Shown: positions 33,034 through 41,655 of the stretch, one piece after another
Position numbering within the stretch: the stretch's first letter is position 1
Layout of the letters: each line of letters starts with the position of its first letter
NCBI RefSeq assembly: GCF_015097055.1
Contig: NZ_AP023366.1
Location: 2,144,001 to 2,208,000 of the forward strand
Length of the DNA stretch: 64,000 bases
Source: Effusibacillus dendaii
Lineage (GTDB): Bacteria; Bacillota; Bacilli; Tumebacillales; Effusibacillaceae
Direction of reading: 5' to 3'
Position numbers and translations under genes: made by a program
The notes under the pieces: generated by a model
Told to the model about the DNA's origin: nothing
What the model saw: the letters and a program-made list of their open reading frames with translations, nothing else
Databases searched by the model: none

Positions 33034-33981
33034 TTATTGAGTTTTAGGCGATGCCGTGATTGTAATAGGCACTCGGAATGGCTGTGGGTCTGCCAATTTT
33101 ACGGTTGGCGGCACCTCAACAGTCGCTTCCCGTTCGTATTTGCCAGGTGCCAAACCGGTTACGTCGATCGTGATTCGGATGTCTGCCGGATTGACTTTGA
33201 TCAGGGAAACCCCGTATCCCTCTAACGTCACCGATAGACCGCCAGTCGGCAACACAATCTGCTCTCCATTCGCCAAGCCTTTCACAGTTGGCTGCAGATT
33301 GCTGAATGTTTTCCGTTGCACAGCAGGCTGATAGACGAGGTCAACCGTTTTCGGTTGAAGCGTCAAATTAACCGGCTTTCCTTGAGCGTTCACTGCGTAT
33401 ACGATTACTGTTTGTTCCGAGCCAGGCGCGTCCAGAATCTTGTTGGGAACCCGTGCCTGTATCTTTTGTACCTGATCCAGTAACGATGCCGGGCCAAATA
33501 CTGTGATATCCAACGGATTTGTACGAATATCGCGTAAGACGGCAGGATCCACTCCATCAATCACCAATTGCACAGGGAACGTCCTTGTCAAGTTCGGTTC
33601 CAACCGGATCGACACGGTCTTGGCTTCTGCTGTCACATCGGAGGGAAGCCCTTCAATACGGAGAGGAACTTCATGTACGCCTTCCCCCATCCCTCGCGCG
33701 TCTACCACGAATTTAATCTTATTGACCTGCATCTTGGCCTGCCAAACCGCCAATCGCTCCCCCTGAATATTGACGGTCACTTCCGGCGGGTTGCCGACCA
33801 ACGACACGCGATTCGAATCAACCAGTACGTCTGCCGTACCGGAAATGCTTTCCGTCACTCGGTCAATAATCGTGGTCTGCCCCGGTCCTTCCGAGCCCGC
33901 GCGTACAACAAGCCACAGTATCACGGCTAATATGAACGCGATCACACGAACCAGATTGTTGTTGCGCAACAATGAATCCAT
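33034..33981 (-). CDS. cdaR: CdaR (YbbR-domain) regulator of CdaA
   Basis: A 315-residue protein with one N-terminal membrane helix (VIAFILAVILWLVV), the rest outside the cell as YbbR repeats of about 80 residues (for example 'VTVNIQGERLAVWQAKMQ', 'PLDITVFGPASLLDQVQKI', 'SVTLEGYGVSLIKVNPADIRI'). It binds and modulates the diadenylate cyclase CdaA. Its ATG overlaps the cdaA stop by one base (TAATG). In relatives glmM follows directly; here an opposite-strand regulatory block lies between. Confidence 0.93.
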   Translation of the reverse strand: MDSLLRNNNLVRVIAFILAVILWLVVRAGSEGPGQTTIIDRVTESISGTADVLVDSNRVSLVGNPPEVTVNIQGERLAVWQAKMQVNKIKFVVDARGMGEGVHEVPLRIEGLPSDVTAEAKTVSIRLEPNLTRTFPVQLVIDGVDPAVLRDIRTNPLDITVFGPASLLDQVQKIQARVPNKILDAPGSEQTVIVYAVNAQGKPVNLTLQPKTVDLVYQPAVQRKTFSNLQPTVKGLANGEQIVLPTGGLSVTLEGYGVSLIKVNPADIRITIDVTGLAPGKYEREATVEVPPTVKLADPQPFRVPITITASPKTQ

Positions 33982-34823
33982 TACTGTTCCCCCGTTTTTC
34001 GTCCAAAAAGCGAAAACGCGTTTGCTTTTTCAGGCATCAGATAACTGGTCAGCAGCTGACGCAATGTCTGTTCGTCAATATTTTGCGTAATGGTTCCGTT
34101 CAGTGTCAACGATATGTATCCTCGTTCTTCCGATACCACCACTCCAACCGCATCCGAATTTTCCGTGATGCCAAGGGCAGCCCGGTGTCTCGTGCCTAAC
34201 TCCTGGGACAAATCCGGATTATCGGAAAGCGGCAAAAACGTATTGGCTGTGACAATCTGATTTTCACGAATGACAACCGCTCCATCATGCAGCGGAGTGT
34301 TCGGAATGAAAATATTAATCAAAAGTTCTGATGTCACGACCGCGCCAATCGGAACCCCCGTCTCCATAATGTCACTGATGCCCGTTTCCCGTTCAATGAT
34401 CAGCAGCGCTCCGATTTTGTTTTTCGATAAAACGGACGCCGCTTTTGAAATCTCATGAATGGTTTTTCGAATATCCTCCTCATTGTCCTGCACTTTGTTG
34501 AGCGTAAACGCCCTTGCAAAAAAACGGCCTCGGCCCAACTGCTCCAACGCGCGCCTGAGTTCCGGCTGAAACACGACAGGAATCGCGAACAAGCCGATTG
34601 TAATGATCTTGTCCAGAATCCAATTCAAAGCACGGAGATTCAAGTAGCTCGAAATCCCCGTCATAACCAGAATCACTATGATTCCTTTCAACAGCTGCAC
34701 TGCCCTGGTTCCCCGAATAAGCAGGATGAGGCGGTACAACAGATACGCCACGATTACTATGTCAAGCGCATCGGTAATCCGAAACTGGCCGACTACGTTC
34801 CAAAATGTCTGCAACCTTGCCAC
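33981..34823 (-). CDS. cdaA: Diadenylate cyclase
   Basis: A 280-residue membrane enzyme that makes c-di-AMP from two ATP; c-di-AMP controls potassium and osmolyte balance and cell-wall homeostasis. Three N-terminal membrane helices (ALDIVIVAYLLYRLILLI, LLKGIIVILVMTGISSYL, IITIGLFAIPVVF) precede the DAC domain with the catalytic DGAVVIR and GTRHRAALG motifs. It starts at GTG 34823; no better start is in frame, and the ribosome site is weak. It is coupled to cdaR. Confidence 0.95.
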   Translation of the reverse strand: MARLQTFWNVVGQFRITDALDIVIVAYLLYRLILLIRGTRAVQLLKGIIVILVMTGISSYLNLRALNWILDKIITIGLFAIPVVFQPELRRALEQLGRGRFFARAFTLNKVQDNEEDIRKTIHEISKAASVLSKNKIGALLIIERETGISDIMETGVPIGAVVTSELLINIFIPNTPLHDGAVVIRENQIVTANTFLPLSDNPDLSQELGTRHRAALGITENSDAVGVVVSEERGYISLTLNGTITQNIDEQTLRQLLTSYLMPEKANAFSLFGRKTGEQ

Positions 34824-34998
34824 CTACTGTTCGATTCGCATAAATCGTTTTTTCTATAGTTCCCTGCCTCTTCCATATGATTCGATAATATCTCTTCTTT
34901 TCCTTCCCATACAACGATTTCCCGTAAAAGAAACAGCCAGGACTGTATGGTCCTCGCTGCCAAAATGAATCGCCGGTCCAATTCCCCATTGTCACATA

Positions 34999-36177
34999 TC
35001 ATTCTCTGCCCGCCAGTTGTTTTTCGCGCAATCCTTCACTGAGGATTTTGGCCACCTCCGGTCGGGTAAATTCCCTCGGAAGCGTCTCGCCCTTGCGAAG
35101 TTTTTCGCGCACTTTTGTACCTGATAGGGTCAGCCGTTTGCTCTCATCGTGCGGACAGGTTTTCGCGGAAGCCATATTGCCGCATGCGGCGCAATAAAAA
35201 CTATGTTCAAAAAAGAGAGGTTGAATGCCTAACTCATCTGCTGAAAACTCGCGAAAAATGAGCTGTGCGTCATATGTCCCGTAATAGCTCCCCACCCCTG
35301 CATGATCCCGGCCTACAATAAAATGTGTGCAGCCGTAATTTTTTCGCACGATGGCGTGAAAAACGGCTTCCCGCGGCCCCGCATACCGCATCGCAGCCGG
35401 AAACACCTTTAGACTAACCCGCTCCTTCGGATAATAGTTTTCCAGCAATGCCTGATAACTCCGCATCCGTACATCGGCCGGAATGTCGTCCGATTTGGTT
35501 TCCCCGACCAACGGATTGAGAAACAGGCCATCGACTACCTCCAATGCGCATTTTTGAATATATTCATGCGCTCTGTGTACCGGATTGCGCGTTTGGAACC
35601 CTACAACCGTATTCCATCCTTTTGCTCGAAAGAGCACCCTCGTCTCGGCCGGGTCCGCGTAATATTGCGTAAATGCATCCGGGATTTTTCGATTGAGCCC
35701 CCATATCGGACCCGCTGCATACAACGGAGCGCGCAAAAACAGTTTTTTGACGCCGGGATGCTCCAACTCGGTCGTTCGATATACATTTTCCGCTTCCCAC
35801 TGTTTGTCATAGCGGAATATCTCGATCACTTCCATAACGCCGTATGTTACGTTGTCATCGCCAACCAGTGCCGCTTTTTCCCCGATCCTTATCGATTTCG
35901 ACTGCTCAGCGGTAATCGGCAATGTGACCGGCAGACTCCATACCTGACCATCCGCCAATCGCATTCGTTCCAACACCGAATCGTAGTCTTGTTTTCCCAT
36001 AAAACCCTGCAGGGGAGAAAACGCTCCAATACCGATCAATTCCAAATCGGACAACGCCCAGGCGTCCAACTGGATTTTCGGATATCCAGCCGCCTTTGCT
36101 AACTCTCGCTCTCGATCCTCTCCCTGCAAAATTCGGTTGACCAAAATACCTCCATGCGGCGCAATCAAATCTTTCAA
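34999..36177 (-). CDS. sat: Sulfate adenylyltransferase (ATP sulfurylase)
   Basis: A 392-residue enzyme that activates sulfate with ATP to adenosine 5'-phosphosulfate. Motifs: [15 protein letters not shown] (ATP-binding HxxH region), 'GETKSDDIP', '[19 protein letters not shown]', VGRDHAGVG, and a C-terminal cysteine knuckle region ([16 protein letters not shown]) followed by [13 protein letters not shown]. It starts with TTG 36177. It is the third gene of a cysH - permease - sat operon. There is no APS kinase gene, which fits direct reduction of APS by the upstream reductase. Confidence 0.96.
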   Translation of the reverse strand: MKDLIAPHGGILVNRILQGEDRERELAKAAGYPKIQLDAWALSDLELIGIGAFSPLQGFMGKQDYDSVLERMRLADGQVWSLPVTLPITAEQSKSIRIGEKAALVGDDNVTYGVMEVIEIFRYDKQWEAENVYRTTELEHPGVKKLFLRAPLYAAGPIWGLNRKIPDAFTQYYADPAETRVLFRAKGWNTVVGFQTRNPVHRAHEYIQKCALEVVDGLFLNPLVGETKSDDIPADVRMRSYQALLENYYPKERVSLKVFPAAMRYAGPREAVFHAIVRKNYGCTHFIVGRDHAGVGSYYGTYDAQLIFREFSADELGIQPLFFEHSFYCAACGNMASAKTCPHDESKRLTLSGTKVREKLRKGETLPREFTRPEVAKILSEGLREKQLAGRE

Positions 36178-36194
36178 TTCTCCGTCCCCCTAAG

Positions 36195-36965
36195 TCAGAT
36201 CAGCAATTTCATTCCGGACCACAAAAGCATTACCATCAACAATGTCCGAACCGCTGCATCCGGTATCCGGACCGTTAATCGGCTGCCAATCAAAATCCCT
36301 GGAATCGACCCCACCAGCAGTTGCGCTACAAGGCCCATATCCACATTCCCCGCTGAGAGATGGGCGAGGCCTGCCGCACCTGTCACCAAAACAGCCTGCA
36401 CGATATCTGTACCGACCAACTTTGCGCTGGCGATCGGGTAAATCAACGTGAGAAAGGCCATAAACAATGTGCCGCTGCCGACAGATGTCATTCCCACAAT
36501 ACAACCGCCCAGCAAACCTAATACAATCAGTTTTTGCCTGGAGGGTTGCGATACGGCTGAAATCTGTTCCCGCCTCGATCTGCCTCTGTAAATCCGCCAC
36601 ACCATCACGGCTACGATGAGCAGGTATGTGACACCGAGGATTTTGCCGACCACACTGTTCAATTGGTGCGTGTCAATCTGCTGCCGCATCAAAAGCACCG
36701 CACCAGAGCCCAACAAAGCACCTGGCAAGCTGCCCATTGACAGCCATTTAACCGCATAAAAATCAATTGTTCTCTGCCGCCAATGTTGCAGCGCGCCGAA
36801 CAATTTGGTAATCGAGGCATAGACCAGATCCGTGCCAATCGCCAGGGTAGGCGATATACCGAACAGAAACACCAATATGGGAGTCATCAGCAGTGCCCCG
36901 CCCATTCCGGTAAAGCCCACCAAAAGTCCGACAACAAATCCGGTCAGCGGGAATTCAAGCCCCAT
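36195..36965 (-). CDS. TauE/SafE-family permease
   Basis: A 256-residue membrane protein with about eight helices and the paired TauE/SafE signatures: GFTGMGGALLMTPILVFLFG in the first half and GGCIVGMTSVGSGTLFMAFL in the second. These carry sulfite, sulfate or organosulfonate-derived anions. Its position between cysH and sat suggests it is the sulfate/sulfur-oxyanion transporter of the pathway, taking the place held by CysP in B. subtilis. The direction of transport is not shown. Confidence 0.85.
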   Translation of the reverse strand: MGLEFPLTGFVVGLLVGFTGMGGALLMTPILVFLFGISPTLAIGTDLVYASITKLFGALQHWRQRTIDFYAVKWLSMGSLPGALLGSGAVLLMRQQIDTHQLNSVVGKILGVTYLLIVAVMVWRIYRGRSRREQISAVSQPSRQKLIVLGLLGGCIVGMTSVGSGTLFMAFLTLIYPIASAKLVGTDIVQAVLVTGAAGLAHLSAGNVDMGLVAQLLVGSIPGILIGSRLTVRIPDAAVRTLLMVMLLWSGMKLLI

Positions 36966-37028
36966 TTTTTACACCCTCTCTTCTCTCCAATGTCTCCTTG
37001 TAAATTCCGGTAAACTGCCGGGAATCAA

Positions 37029-37730
37029 TTATTGATGCAATCCGCATTCCGTTTTTTCAAAATTCGACCATCTGCCTGCCCGCAGATCTTCCCCCGGCTT
37101 CACAGCTCTTGTGCAATGGATGCAGCCGATGCTTGGATATCCCTTATCATGCAAGACATTATAGGGCACCTGGTGGGCGATGATATAGTCCCACACCTGT
37201 TTGTTCGTCCATTTGGCAAGTGGATTCCATTTGATCAAACCAAATTTTCGATCGATCTCAACGACCCCTGCGTTTGCCCGTGTCGGGGCCTGTTCACGGC
37301 GAATCCCGGTGATCCAGGCATCCAATTCGCATAATGCCCGCTGCAAGGGCTCCACTTTTCGCAGGCTGCAGCATTGATTCGGATCCACCTGCCAGAGTGA
37401 TTCGCCGTACTGCTCTGCCTGTTTCTCAAGTGTCAGCAAGGGTCGGTACGCAATGAGATTCAGATTGTATTTTTCAACCATCCGGTTACGCACGTCGTAC
37501 GTCTCCGGAAACAATACGTCTGTATCGAGATAGAAAACGCTCGTATCCGGTTTGATGCGGGACAACATATCGACAATCACCACATCTTCCGCACCAAAAC
37601 TGCAAGCAAATGCAATTTTTTCGATTTTGTTCACTGCATACTCCAGAATTTCTTGCGGTGAACGATCTTCCAATTCACTGTTTAGTTCATGGATTTCTTC
37701 AGGTTGCAACGCCAATTTTCTTTCTTCCAA
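37029..37730 (-). CDS. cysH: Assimilatory APS reductase (4Fe-4S, thioredoxin-dependent)
   Basis: A 233-residue PAPS-reductase-family enzyme that yields sulfite. The ATP-pyrophosphatase-like motif is CSFGAEDVVIVDML. Cys pairs NQCCSL and GCIHC (CC...CxxC) are the [4Fe-4S] ligands that mark APS-type reductases, and the catalytic cysteine is in the C-terminal TECGLHQ. It starts with TTG 37730 behind AAGGAGTG. First gene of the sulfate assimilation operon. Its leader contains an attenuator-like hairpin (37799-37819). Confidence 0.94.
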   Translation of the reverse strand: MEERKLALQPEEIHELNSELEDRSPQEILEYAVNKIEKIAFACSFGAEDVVIVDMLSRIKPDTSVFYLDTDVLFPETYDVRNRMVEKYNLNLIAYRPLLTLEKQAEQYGESLWQVDPNQCCSLRKVEPLQRALCELDAWITGIRREQAPTRANAGVVEIDRKFGLIKWNPLAKWTNKQVWDYIIAHQVPYNVLHDKGYPSIGCIHCTRAVKPGEDLRAGRWSNFEKTECGLHQ

Positions 37731-37798
37731 AATTCTCTACACTCCTTTTGATAAGTAATTCAAATGATTAGAATAAGCTTTACTTATGAACCTGGCAT

Positions 37799-37819
37799 AA
37801 AAAAGGCTTCTACCGAAGC
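37799..37819 (-). terminator. Attenuator-like hairpin in the cysH leader
   Basis: On the minus strand GCTTC - GGTA - GAAGC C is followed by TTTTTT, about 70 bases before the cysH start. A short but clean intrinsic terminator placed to control read-through into the sulfate genes. Confidence 0.55.
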
Positions 37820-37867
37820 AATTCAAGAAGAAGCGGCGTCTAATAGAGGAAGCTTTTTTCGACAGCC

Positions 37868-37911
37868 GAAAGTATAAAAATGGTGATGGAATATCTCATT
37901 TTTATACTTTC
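37868..37911. promoter_or_regulatory. Perfect 15-bp inverted repeat upstream of cysH
   Basis: GAAAGTATAAAAATG and CATTTTTATACTTTC flank a 14-base spacer; the outer CAGC/GCTG sequences extend it imperfectly. No T-run follows either arm. It could be a long operator or an RNA hairpin. Confidence 0.75.
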
Positions 37912-38088
37912 TAAGCTGTTAAACAAAACTCCCACAAGAATCACGACTGTCGCTGCCTTTATAGAATATTACAGGCATTTGCCAGGAGTTCCATTTTTTC
38001 AATGTTTTTTCTAATATACGACCCGACAGTCGATTCGGTCAGTCCGGCTGCAAAATTCCACGTCTCCAATAAAAAAGATATACTTTCC

Positions 38089-38127
38089 GTTACGATGAAA
38101 AAGCTGCCGTGACGTCACCGGCAGCTT
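38089..38127 (-). terminator. Arginase terminator
   Basis: AAGCTGCCG and CGGCAGCTT arms, extended by the TGACGTCA centre, form a 13-bp stem with one mismatch. On the minus strand TTTTTCATCG follows. Confidence 0.9.
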
Positions 38128-38147
38128 CTCATTCAAATTGTCCAAAC

Positions 38148-39047
38148 TTATAACACCGTTTTCCCTAACAAGGAGCCTATCATATCGACAGCCACCCGCG
38201 CGGTCCGGTTCTCCACGTCAAGCACCGGATTGACCTCCACTACATCGACCGAAGTTACCATATCGGCCGATGCCAACATTTCCATCGCCAAGTGACCCTC
38301 CCTGTATGTCACTCCCCCTAACACCGGGGTTCCCACACCCGGTGCCTCTCGCGGATCAAACGCATCCAGATCGAGACTGAGGTGCACTCCGCTTACCCCG
38401 TCAGAAGCAATTCGAATCGCTTCCGACATCACTTTCGACATGCCCAATTTGTCAATTTCATGCATGGTAAATACGGTAATGCCTGACCTGCGAATAATTA
38501 GGCGTTCCTCTTCATCAATGGATCGTGCTCCTACCAATACTACGTTTTTCGCTTGGATTTTTGGCTGAAATCCGGCCACACCAGTCAAATCCGGATGTCC
38601 GATGCCTAGCGAAACAGCGAGTGGCATGCCGTGGATATTCCCAGAGGGGGTTGTCTCCTCTGTATTCATGTCGGCATGCGCATCAAACCAGATCACACCG
38701 ATATTCCGGTTTGCCTTTGTAACGCCCGCGACGCTTCCAATTGCCATGGAATGGTCGCCACCCAGTATAATGGGAAATTTCCCCTGCTGCATTTCCGCAG
38801 CGACCCGCTCCGCCACATGATTGGAAACCGATACGATTTCTTTCAAATATTTGAGCTTTTCGTGTTCCACCCGCTGCGATTCAGGAGTCGGCACATCCAC
38901 ATTCCCCAAGTCGGTTACTTGACAACCCAATTTTTGCAAGCGCTCTTGTAAATTGGCGTATCGAATCGCTGAGGGACCCATGTCCACCCCTCGCCGCCCC
39001 TGACCCAGGTCAAGCGGTACACCGATAATCGAAACTTGTTTCTTCAT
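38148..39047 (-). CDS. rocF: Arginase
   Basis: A 299-residue manganese enzyme that hydrolyses arginine to ornithine and urea. Metal-binding motifs are ILGGDHSMAIGS, WFDAHADMNTEE and SLDLDAFDPREAPG; 'SGNIHGMPLAV' is the substrate loop. Start 39047 has GGGAGGAA upstream. rocF near cdaA-cdaR-glmM-glmS is conserved in other Bacilli. A strong terminator follows. It probably supplies nitrogen during arginine catabolism. Confidence 0.96.
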   Translation of the reverse strand: MKKQVSIIGVPLDLGQGRRGVDMGPSAIRYANLQERLQKLGCQVTDLGNVDVPTPESQRVEHEKLKYLKEIVSVSNHVAERVAAEMQQGKFPIILGGDHSMAIGSVAGVTKANRNIGVIWFDAHADMNTEETTPSGNIHGMPLAVSLGIGHPDLTGVAGFQPKIQAKNVVLVGARSIDEEERLIIRRSGITVFTMHEIDKLGMSKVMSEAIRIASDGVSGVHLSLDLDAFDPREAPGVGTPVLGGVTYREGHLAMEMLASADMVTSVDVVEVNPVLDVENRTARVAVDMIGSLLGKTVL

Positions 39048-39161
39048 AACGATTCCTCCCATGTCTCCTCTAGGTTACCCAGCCATTCTCCGGGTAAACC
39101 AGCTTGCGCTGGAAAAACTGGAATCTTTATCGCCAAGAAGTTACAATTAGCAAGGAAAGGA

Positions 39162-39185
39162 ATGATGAAACGTGATGGATTTTGA
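39162..39185 (+). other. Possible 7-residue leader ORF (MMKRDGF) overlapping the next gene
   Basis: GGAAAGGA is directly followed by ATGATG and a seven-codon frame that ends in TGA at 39183, ten bases inside the next gene. The best ribosome site of the locus serves this mini-frame and not the 81-residue gene, suggesting translational coupling. Speculative. Confidence 0.3.
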
Positions 39186-39420
39186 ATTGCTGCTTCTTTC
39201 GTGGACGCAATTAACGGCTCTCCAAATGATTCTGGGAGATACGTCAGAAACCGCTTCACTGCGCACGATTGAGGAAAAATTACGGGACTCCTTCGAAATT
39301 TCCAACATTCAACTGGTTGGCCGCACCCTTGATGAATATGCGGTCGCTTTCACAAAAGGGCAAGAAAAACAGATCATCCGTTTTGATACGGAAGAGGTTG
39401 AGAGCATCTATGATGTATAA
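39175..39420 (+). CDS. Small conserved-looking protein of unknown function
   Basis: An 81-residue protein (MDFELLLLSWTQLTALQMILGD...). The first half is hydrophobic-helical, the second half beta-rich with charged residues (EISNIQLVGRTLDEYAVAFT, IIRFDTEEVESIYDV). It has normal composition and a terminator just behind. It lies between arginase and SpoIIM-like genes on the opposite strand to both. I do not recognise a family. ATG 39175 or GTG 39172 may start it. Confidence 0.6.
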   Translation: MDFELLLLSWTQLTALQMILGDTSETASLRTIEEKLRDSFEISNIQLVGRTLDEYAVAFTKGQEKQIIRFDTEEVESIYDV

Positions 39421-39430
39421 AAGCTAAAAA

Positions 39431-39461
39431 ACAGGGACTCTGCCCAAACGCGAGTCCCTGT
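39431..39461. terminator. Bidirectional terminator between the small gene and the SpoIIM-like gene
   Basis: ACAGGGACTC and GAGTCCCTGT form a perfect 10-bp stem. It is followed by TTACGATTTT on plus and TTTTTAGC on minus, ending two converging transcripts. Confidence 0.9.
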
Positions 39462-40054
39462 TACGATTTTACATACCAGGATAACAACTTGGGCGTTACA
39501 AATCCCTCCACCCCTGCTGCCACCACGAGCAGCAGCAATATAACAGGAAACAGATACAAAGTCTCTCCGACTGCGCGACGAAAACTTTGCCACCGGGTAA
39601 AGCCTGTCATCGGACGAAGCCACATATAGCCCAGTTTGATTCCCATGGAACCTGCCAACAAGAAAGCCGGAATTTCAAAAACCCCGTGCGGCAGCAAACC
39701 GAACACAACCAGAGACCAGGCAGGCACGGCAGCCGTTTGTCCAACCATGGAAACGGCGTACCCGACCATTATCCCATTTACGACAATACCGCCGATCGCC
39801 AGGATAGCGAGGAAAATACCTGACACAATCAACACAAGTGAGGCTTTGACATTGTTGCTCAACAGCGCCAGGGATAAATTCAAATGATTTCCTTTTGCTC
39901 CCGCTGCGATCTGCCCAATATTTTGAAGGAGCGGCTGCATCTTTTCATGAAGCTGCTGAAAAAACACCAATCCGATTAACAATCCAATAATAAACAAGCA
40001 AAACGAAAACCAAAAAAACCCTCGATTTCGCGCCATAATCTTAAACGCGTTCAT
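39461..40054 (-). CDS. SpoIIM-family membrane protein
   Basis: A 197-residue membrane protein of the stage II sporulation protein M family (COG1300). It has about five helices; the family signature is 'GLLPHGVFEIPAFLLAGSMGIKLG' near residues 117-140. SpoIIM itself works in the engulfment complex DMP. The sequence is a family match, and paralogues exist outside sporulation, so the gene is not named spoIIM here. Its position among sporulation genes (pdaB, kbaA, gerD) supports a spore-related role. Confidence 0.85.
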   Translation of the reverse strand: MNAFKIMARNRGFFWFSFCLFIIGLLIGLVFFQQLHEKMQPLLQNIGQIAAGAKGNHLNLSLALLSNNVKASLVLIVSGIFLAILAIGGIVVNGIMVGYAVSMVGQTAAVPAWSLVVFGLLPHGVFEIPAFLLAGSMGIKLGYMWLRPMTGFTRWQSFRRAVGETLYLFPVILLLLVVAAGVEGFVTPKLLSWYVKS

Positions 40055-40156
40055 AGTTCCTCCCTGTGGGTGCTTTTTGCCATTTCCAGCATAACCTCGT
40101 CCCTACTGCATAGACATGTATCGATATGGAAAGTGTAGTGACGGAGGTGTTTTTTT

Positions 40157-40927
40157 ATGAATATAATTTGGTCCTTTCAATGGAAACAAGGCAAACGAGT
40201 GGCGATCCTGGCAATCGCAATGTTACTGTTTGTCGGCGTTTTATACAGTGAAGCCGGCTTTGGAAAAATCGGCGCCTTGCCAACAATTACTCCCAGTTCC
40301 CCCGGCGCGATTTACAAAGTGGATACGGATCAAAAAGTCGTGGCGCTCACGTTCGACATTTCTTGGGGAGAAAAAACGCCCGGTCCCGTGCTTGATGTAT
40401 TGGACAAGAAAGGTTTGACAAAAGCGACCTTCTTCCTTTCCGGTCCCTGGACAGCCACCCACACCGACATTGCCAAACGAATTAAGTCGATGGGATTTGA
40501 AATCGGATCACACGGCAATCTGCATAAAAACTTTTCAGAGTACAGCAACGAATGGATTGATGACCAAGTCAAGAAAGCGGAAGCTTCCATCTATGACGTA
40601 ACCGGTGTCAAGACAAAACTGATTCGGACGCCGAACGGCGATTTTAACAAACGGGTGCTGGAAAAGCTTCACTCCATGGGATACACGACAATCCAATGGG
40701 ATACCGATTCACTTGATTGGAAAAATCCGGGTGTTGACGCCATTGTAAATCGTGTGCTGTCCAAAGCCCACCCTGGCGACATTATTTTGATGCATGCAAG
40801 TGATTCGTGCAAGCAAACGGTGGAAGCGTTACCCCGCATTATCGATGGACTGCGCGCAAAAGGTTATCAATTTGTCACTGTTTCTGAACTGATCGCAGGA
40901 ACAAACGCCAAATCCAAAACGGAATAG
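40157..40927 (+). CDS. pdaB: Polysaccharide deacetylase PdaB
   Basis: A 256-residue NodB-family protein with an N-terminal membrane anchor (VAILAIAMLLFVGVLY). Catalytic motifs are ALTFDISWG (motif 1, D), FEIGSHGNLHKN (motif 2, H-x-x-x-H type), 'IRTPNGDF' (motif 3), and 'GDIILMHASDS' (motif 5). PdaB is needed for spore cortex maintenance in B. subtilis. GGAGG precedes the ATG. The gene order pdaB-kbaA-gerD-mrp-cwlD is the conserved Bacillus order. Confidence 0.94.
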   Translation: MNIIWSFQWKQGKRVAILAIAMLLFVGVLYSEAGFGKIGALPTITPSSPGAIYKVDTDQKVVALTFDISWGEKTPGPVLDVLDKKGLTKATFFLSGPWTATHTDIAKRIKSMGFEIGSHGNLHKNFSEYSNEWIDDQVKKAEASIYDVTGVKTKLIRTPNGDFNKRVLEKLHSMGYTTIQWDTDSLDWKNPGVDAIVNRVLSKAHPGDIILMHASDSCKQTVEALPRIIDGLRAKGYQFVTVSELIAGTNAKSKTE

Positions 40928-40930
40928 ACA

Positions 40931-41512
40931 TCAGTTTTCTGCAAGCGGAGAGGATTGCGGCGATCTTCTCAACAACGGCCCCAAAATCAACAACAAATAC
41001 GTATTGCAGGCAAGCAGGATGGTGCCAATCATGATGGTCAGTCCGGTCAGACCCGATTTTAAGGCAACAAACCATTCGACAATCGTGAACACATACATGA
41101 AAAACAGCGCCGGTACAAACGAATCTTTGCCTGACTGCTTGACTTTAAAATAGGCTGCAATTATAGAAACCAACAGAGGCCAAGTGGCAAACCATACGTA
41201 CGGCCAGATCGATCCTGTGTTCTGGCCTTCCGTAATATATCGAATATAAACGAAGTCGATATACACGACTACAATGACCAGCACTTGCAGCCAACGCCAA
41301 AAGCGAACTGGCAAGAACCCGCGTACAATAAAATTCAGTGTAAGATACGCCCAAAATCCCATCAGCGCCGTGGCCGATACAAACCCGCCTGCCTGAAATC
41401 CAAAAAACAGTTCCAAGTTGGCAAATAAGCCGGTCACTGCATTCAACATCCCTGTTAGGATTCCCACCAATACAGTTGTAACTACCATAAACGAAAACTT
41501 TTTCAAATTCAT
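40931..41512 (-). CDS. kbaA: KinB-signalling pathway activation protein KbaA
   Basis: A 193-residue protein with six predicted membrane helices (FSFMVVTTVLVGILTGMLN, FVSATALMGFWAYLTLNFIV, 'FWRWLQVLVIVVVYIDFVYI', and three more). It aids activation of the KinB kinase in the sporulation phosphorelay of B. subtilis. Start 41512 has GAGGAGGA upstream; the longer frame is rejected. Converges with pdaB and lies in its conserved place next to gerD. Confidence 0.9.
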   Translation of the reverse strand: MNLKKFSFMVVTTVLVGILTGMLNAVTGLFANLELFFGFQAGGFVSATALMGFWAYLTLNFIVRGFLPVRFWRWLQVLVIVVVYIDFVYIRYITEGQNTGSIWPYVWFATWPLLVSIIAAYFKVKQSGKDSFVPALFFMYVFTIVEWFVALKSGLTGLTIMIGTILLACNTYLLLILGPLLRRSPQSSPLAEN

Positions 41513-41655
41513 ATTAAAAATCCTCCTCAACGTAACAAAACCATCATAATCAATAACCACCCATTTTCACAACCCATAGATTGGATTTCTCCTTACCGCA
41601 TGTGCCTTTTCACTTCTAGGCATATTATGAACAAGCACAGAAAGGAGGGCTCTAC

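Larger units (their letters stand above)
37731..38147. other. cysH leader / arginase downstream region
   Basis: 417 bases with no gene. From left to right: the cysH ribosome site, an attenuator-like hairpin (37799-37819), a perfect 15-bp inverted repeat (37868-37911), and the arginase terminator (38089-38127). No known riboswitch (S-box, T-box) could be recognised by its core motifs. Confidence 0.55.

Noticed and set aside
37731-38147. S-box (SAM) or T-box riboswitch in the cysH leader
   Set aside because: Looked for the conserved core motifs and found none; only simple hairpins are visible.
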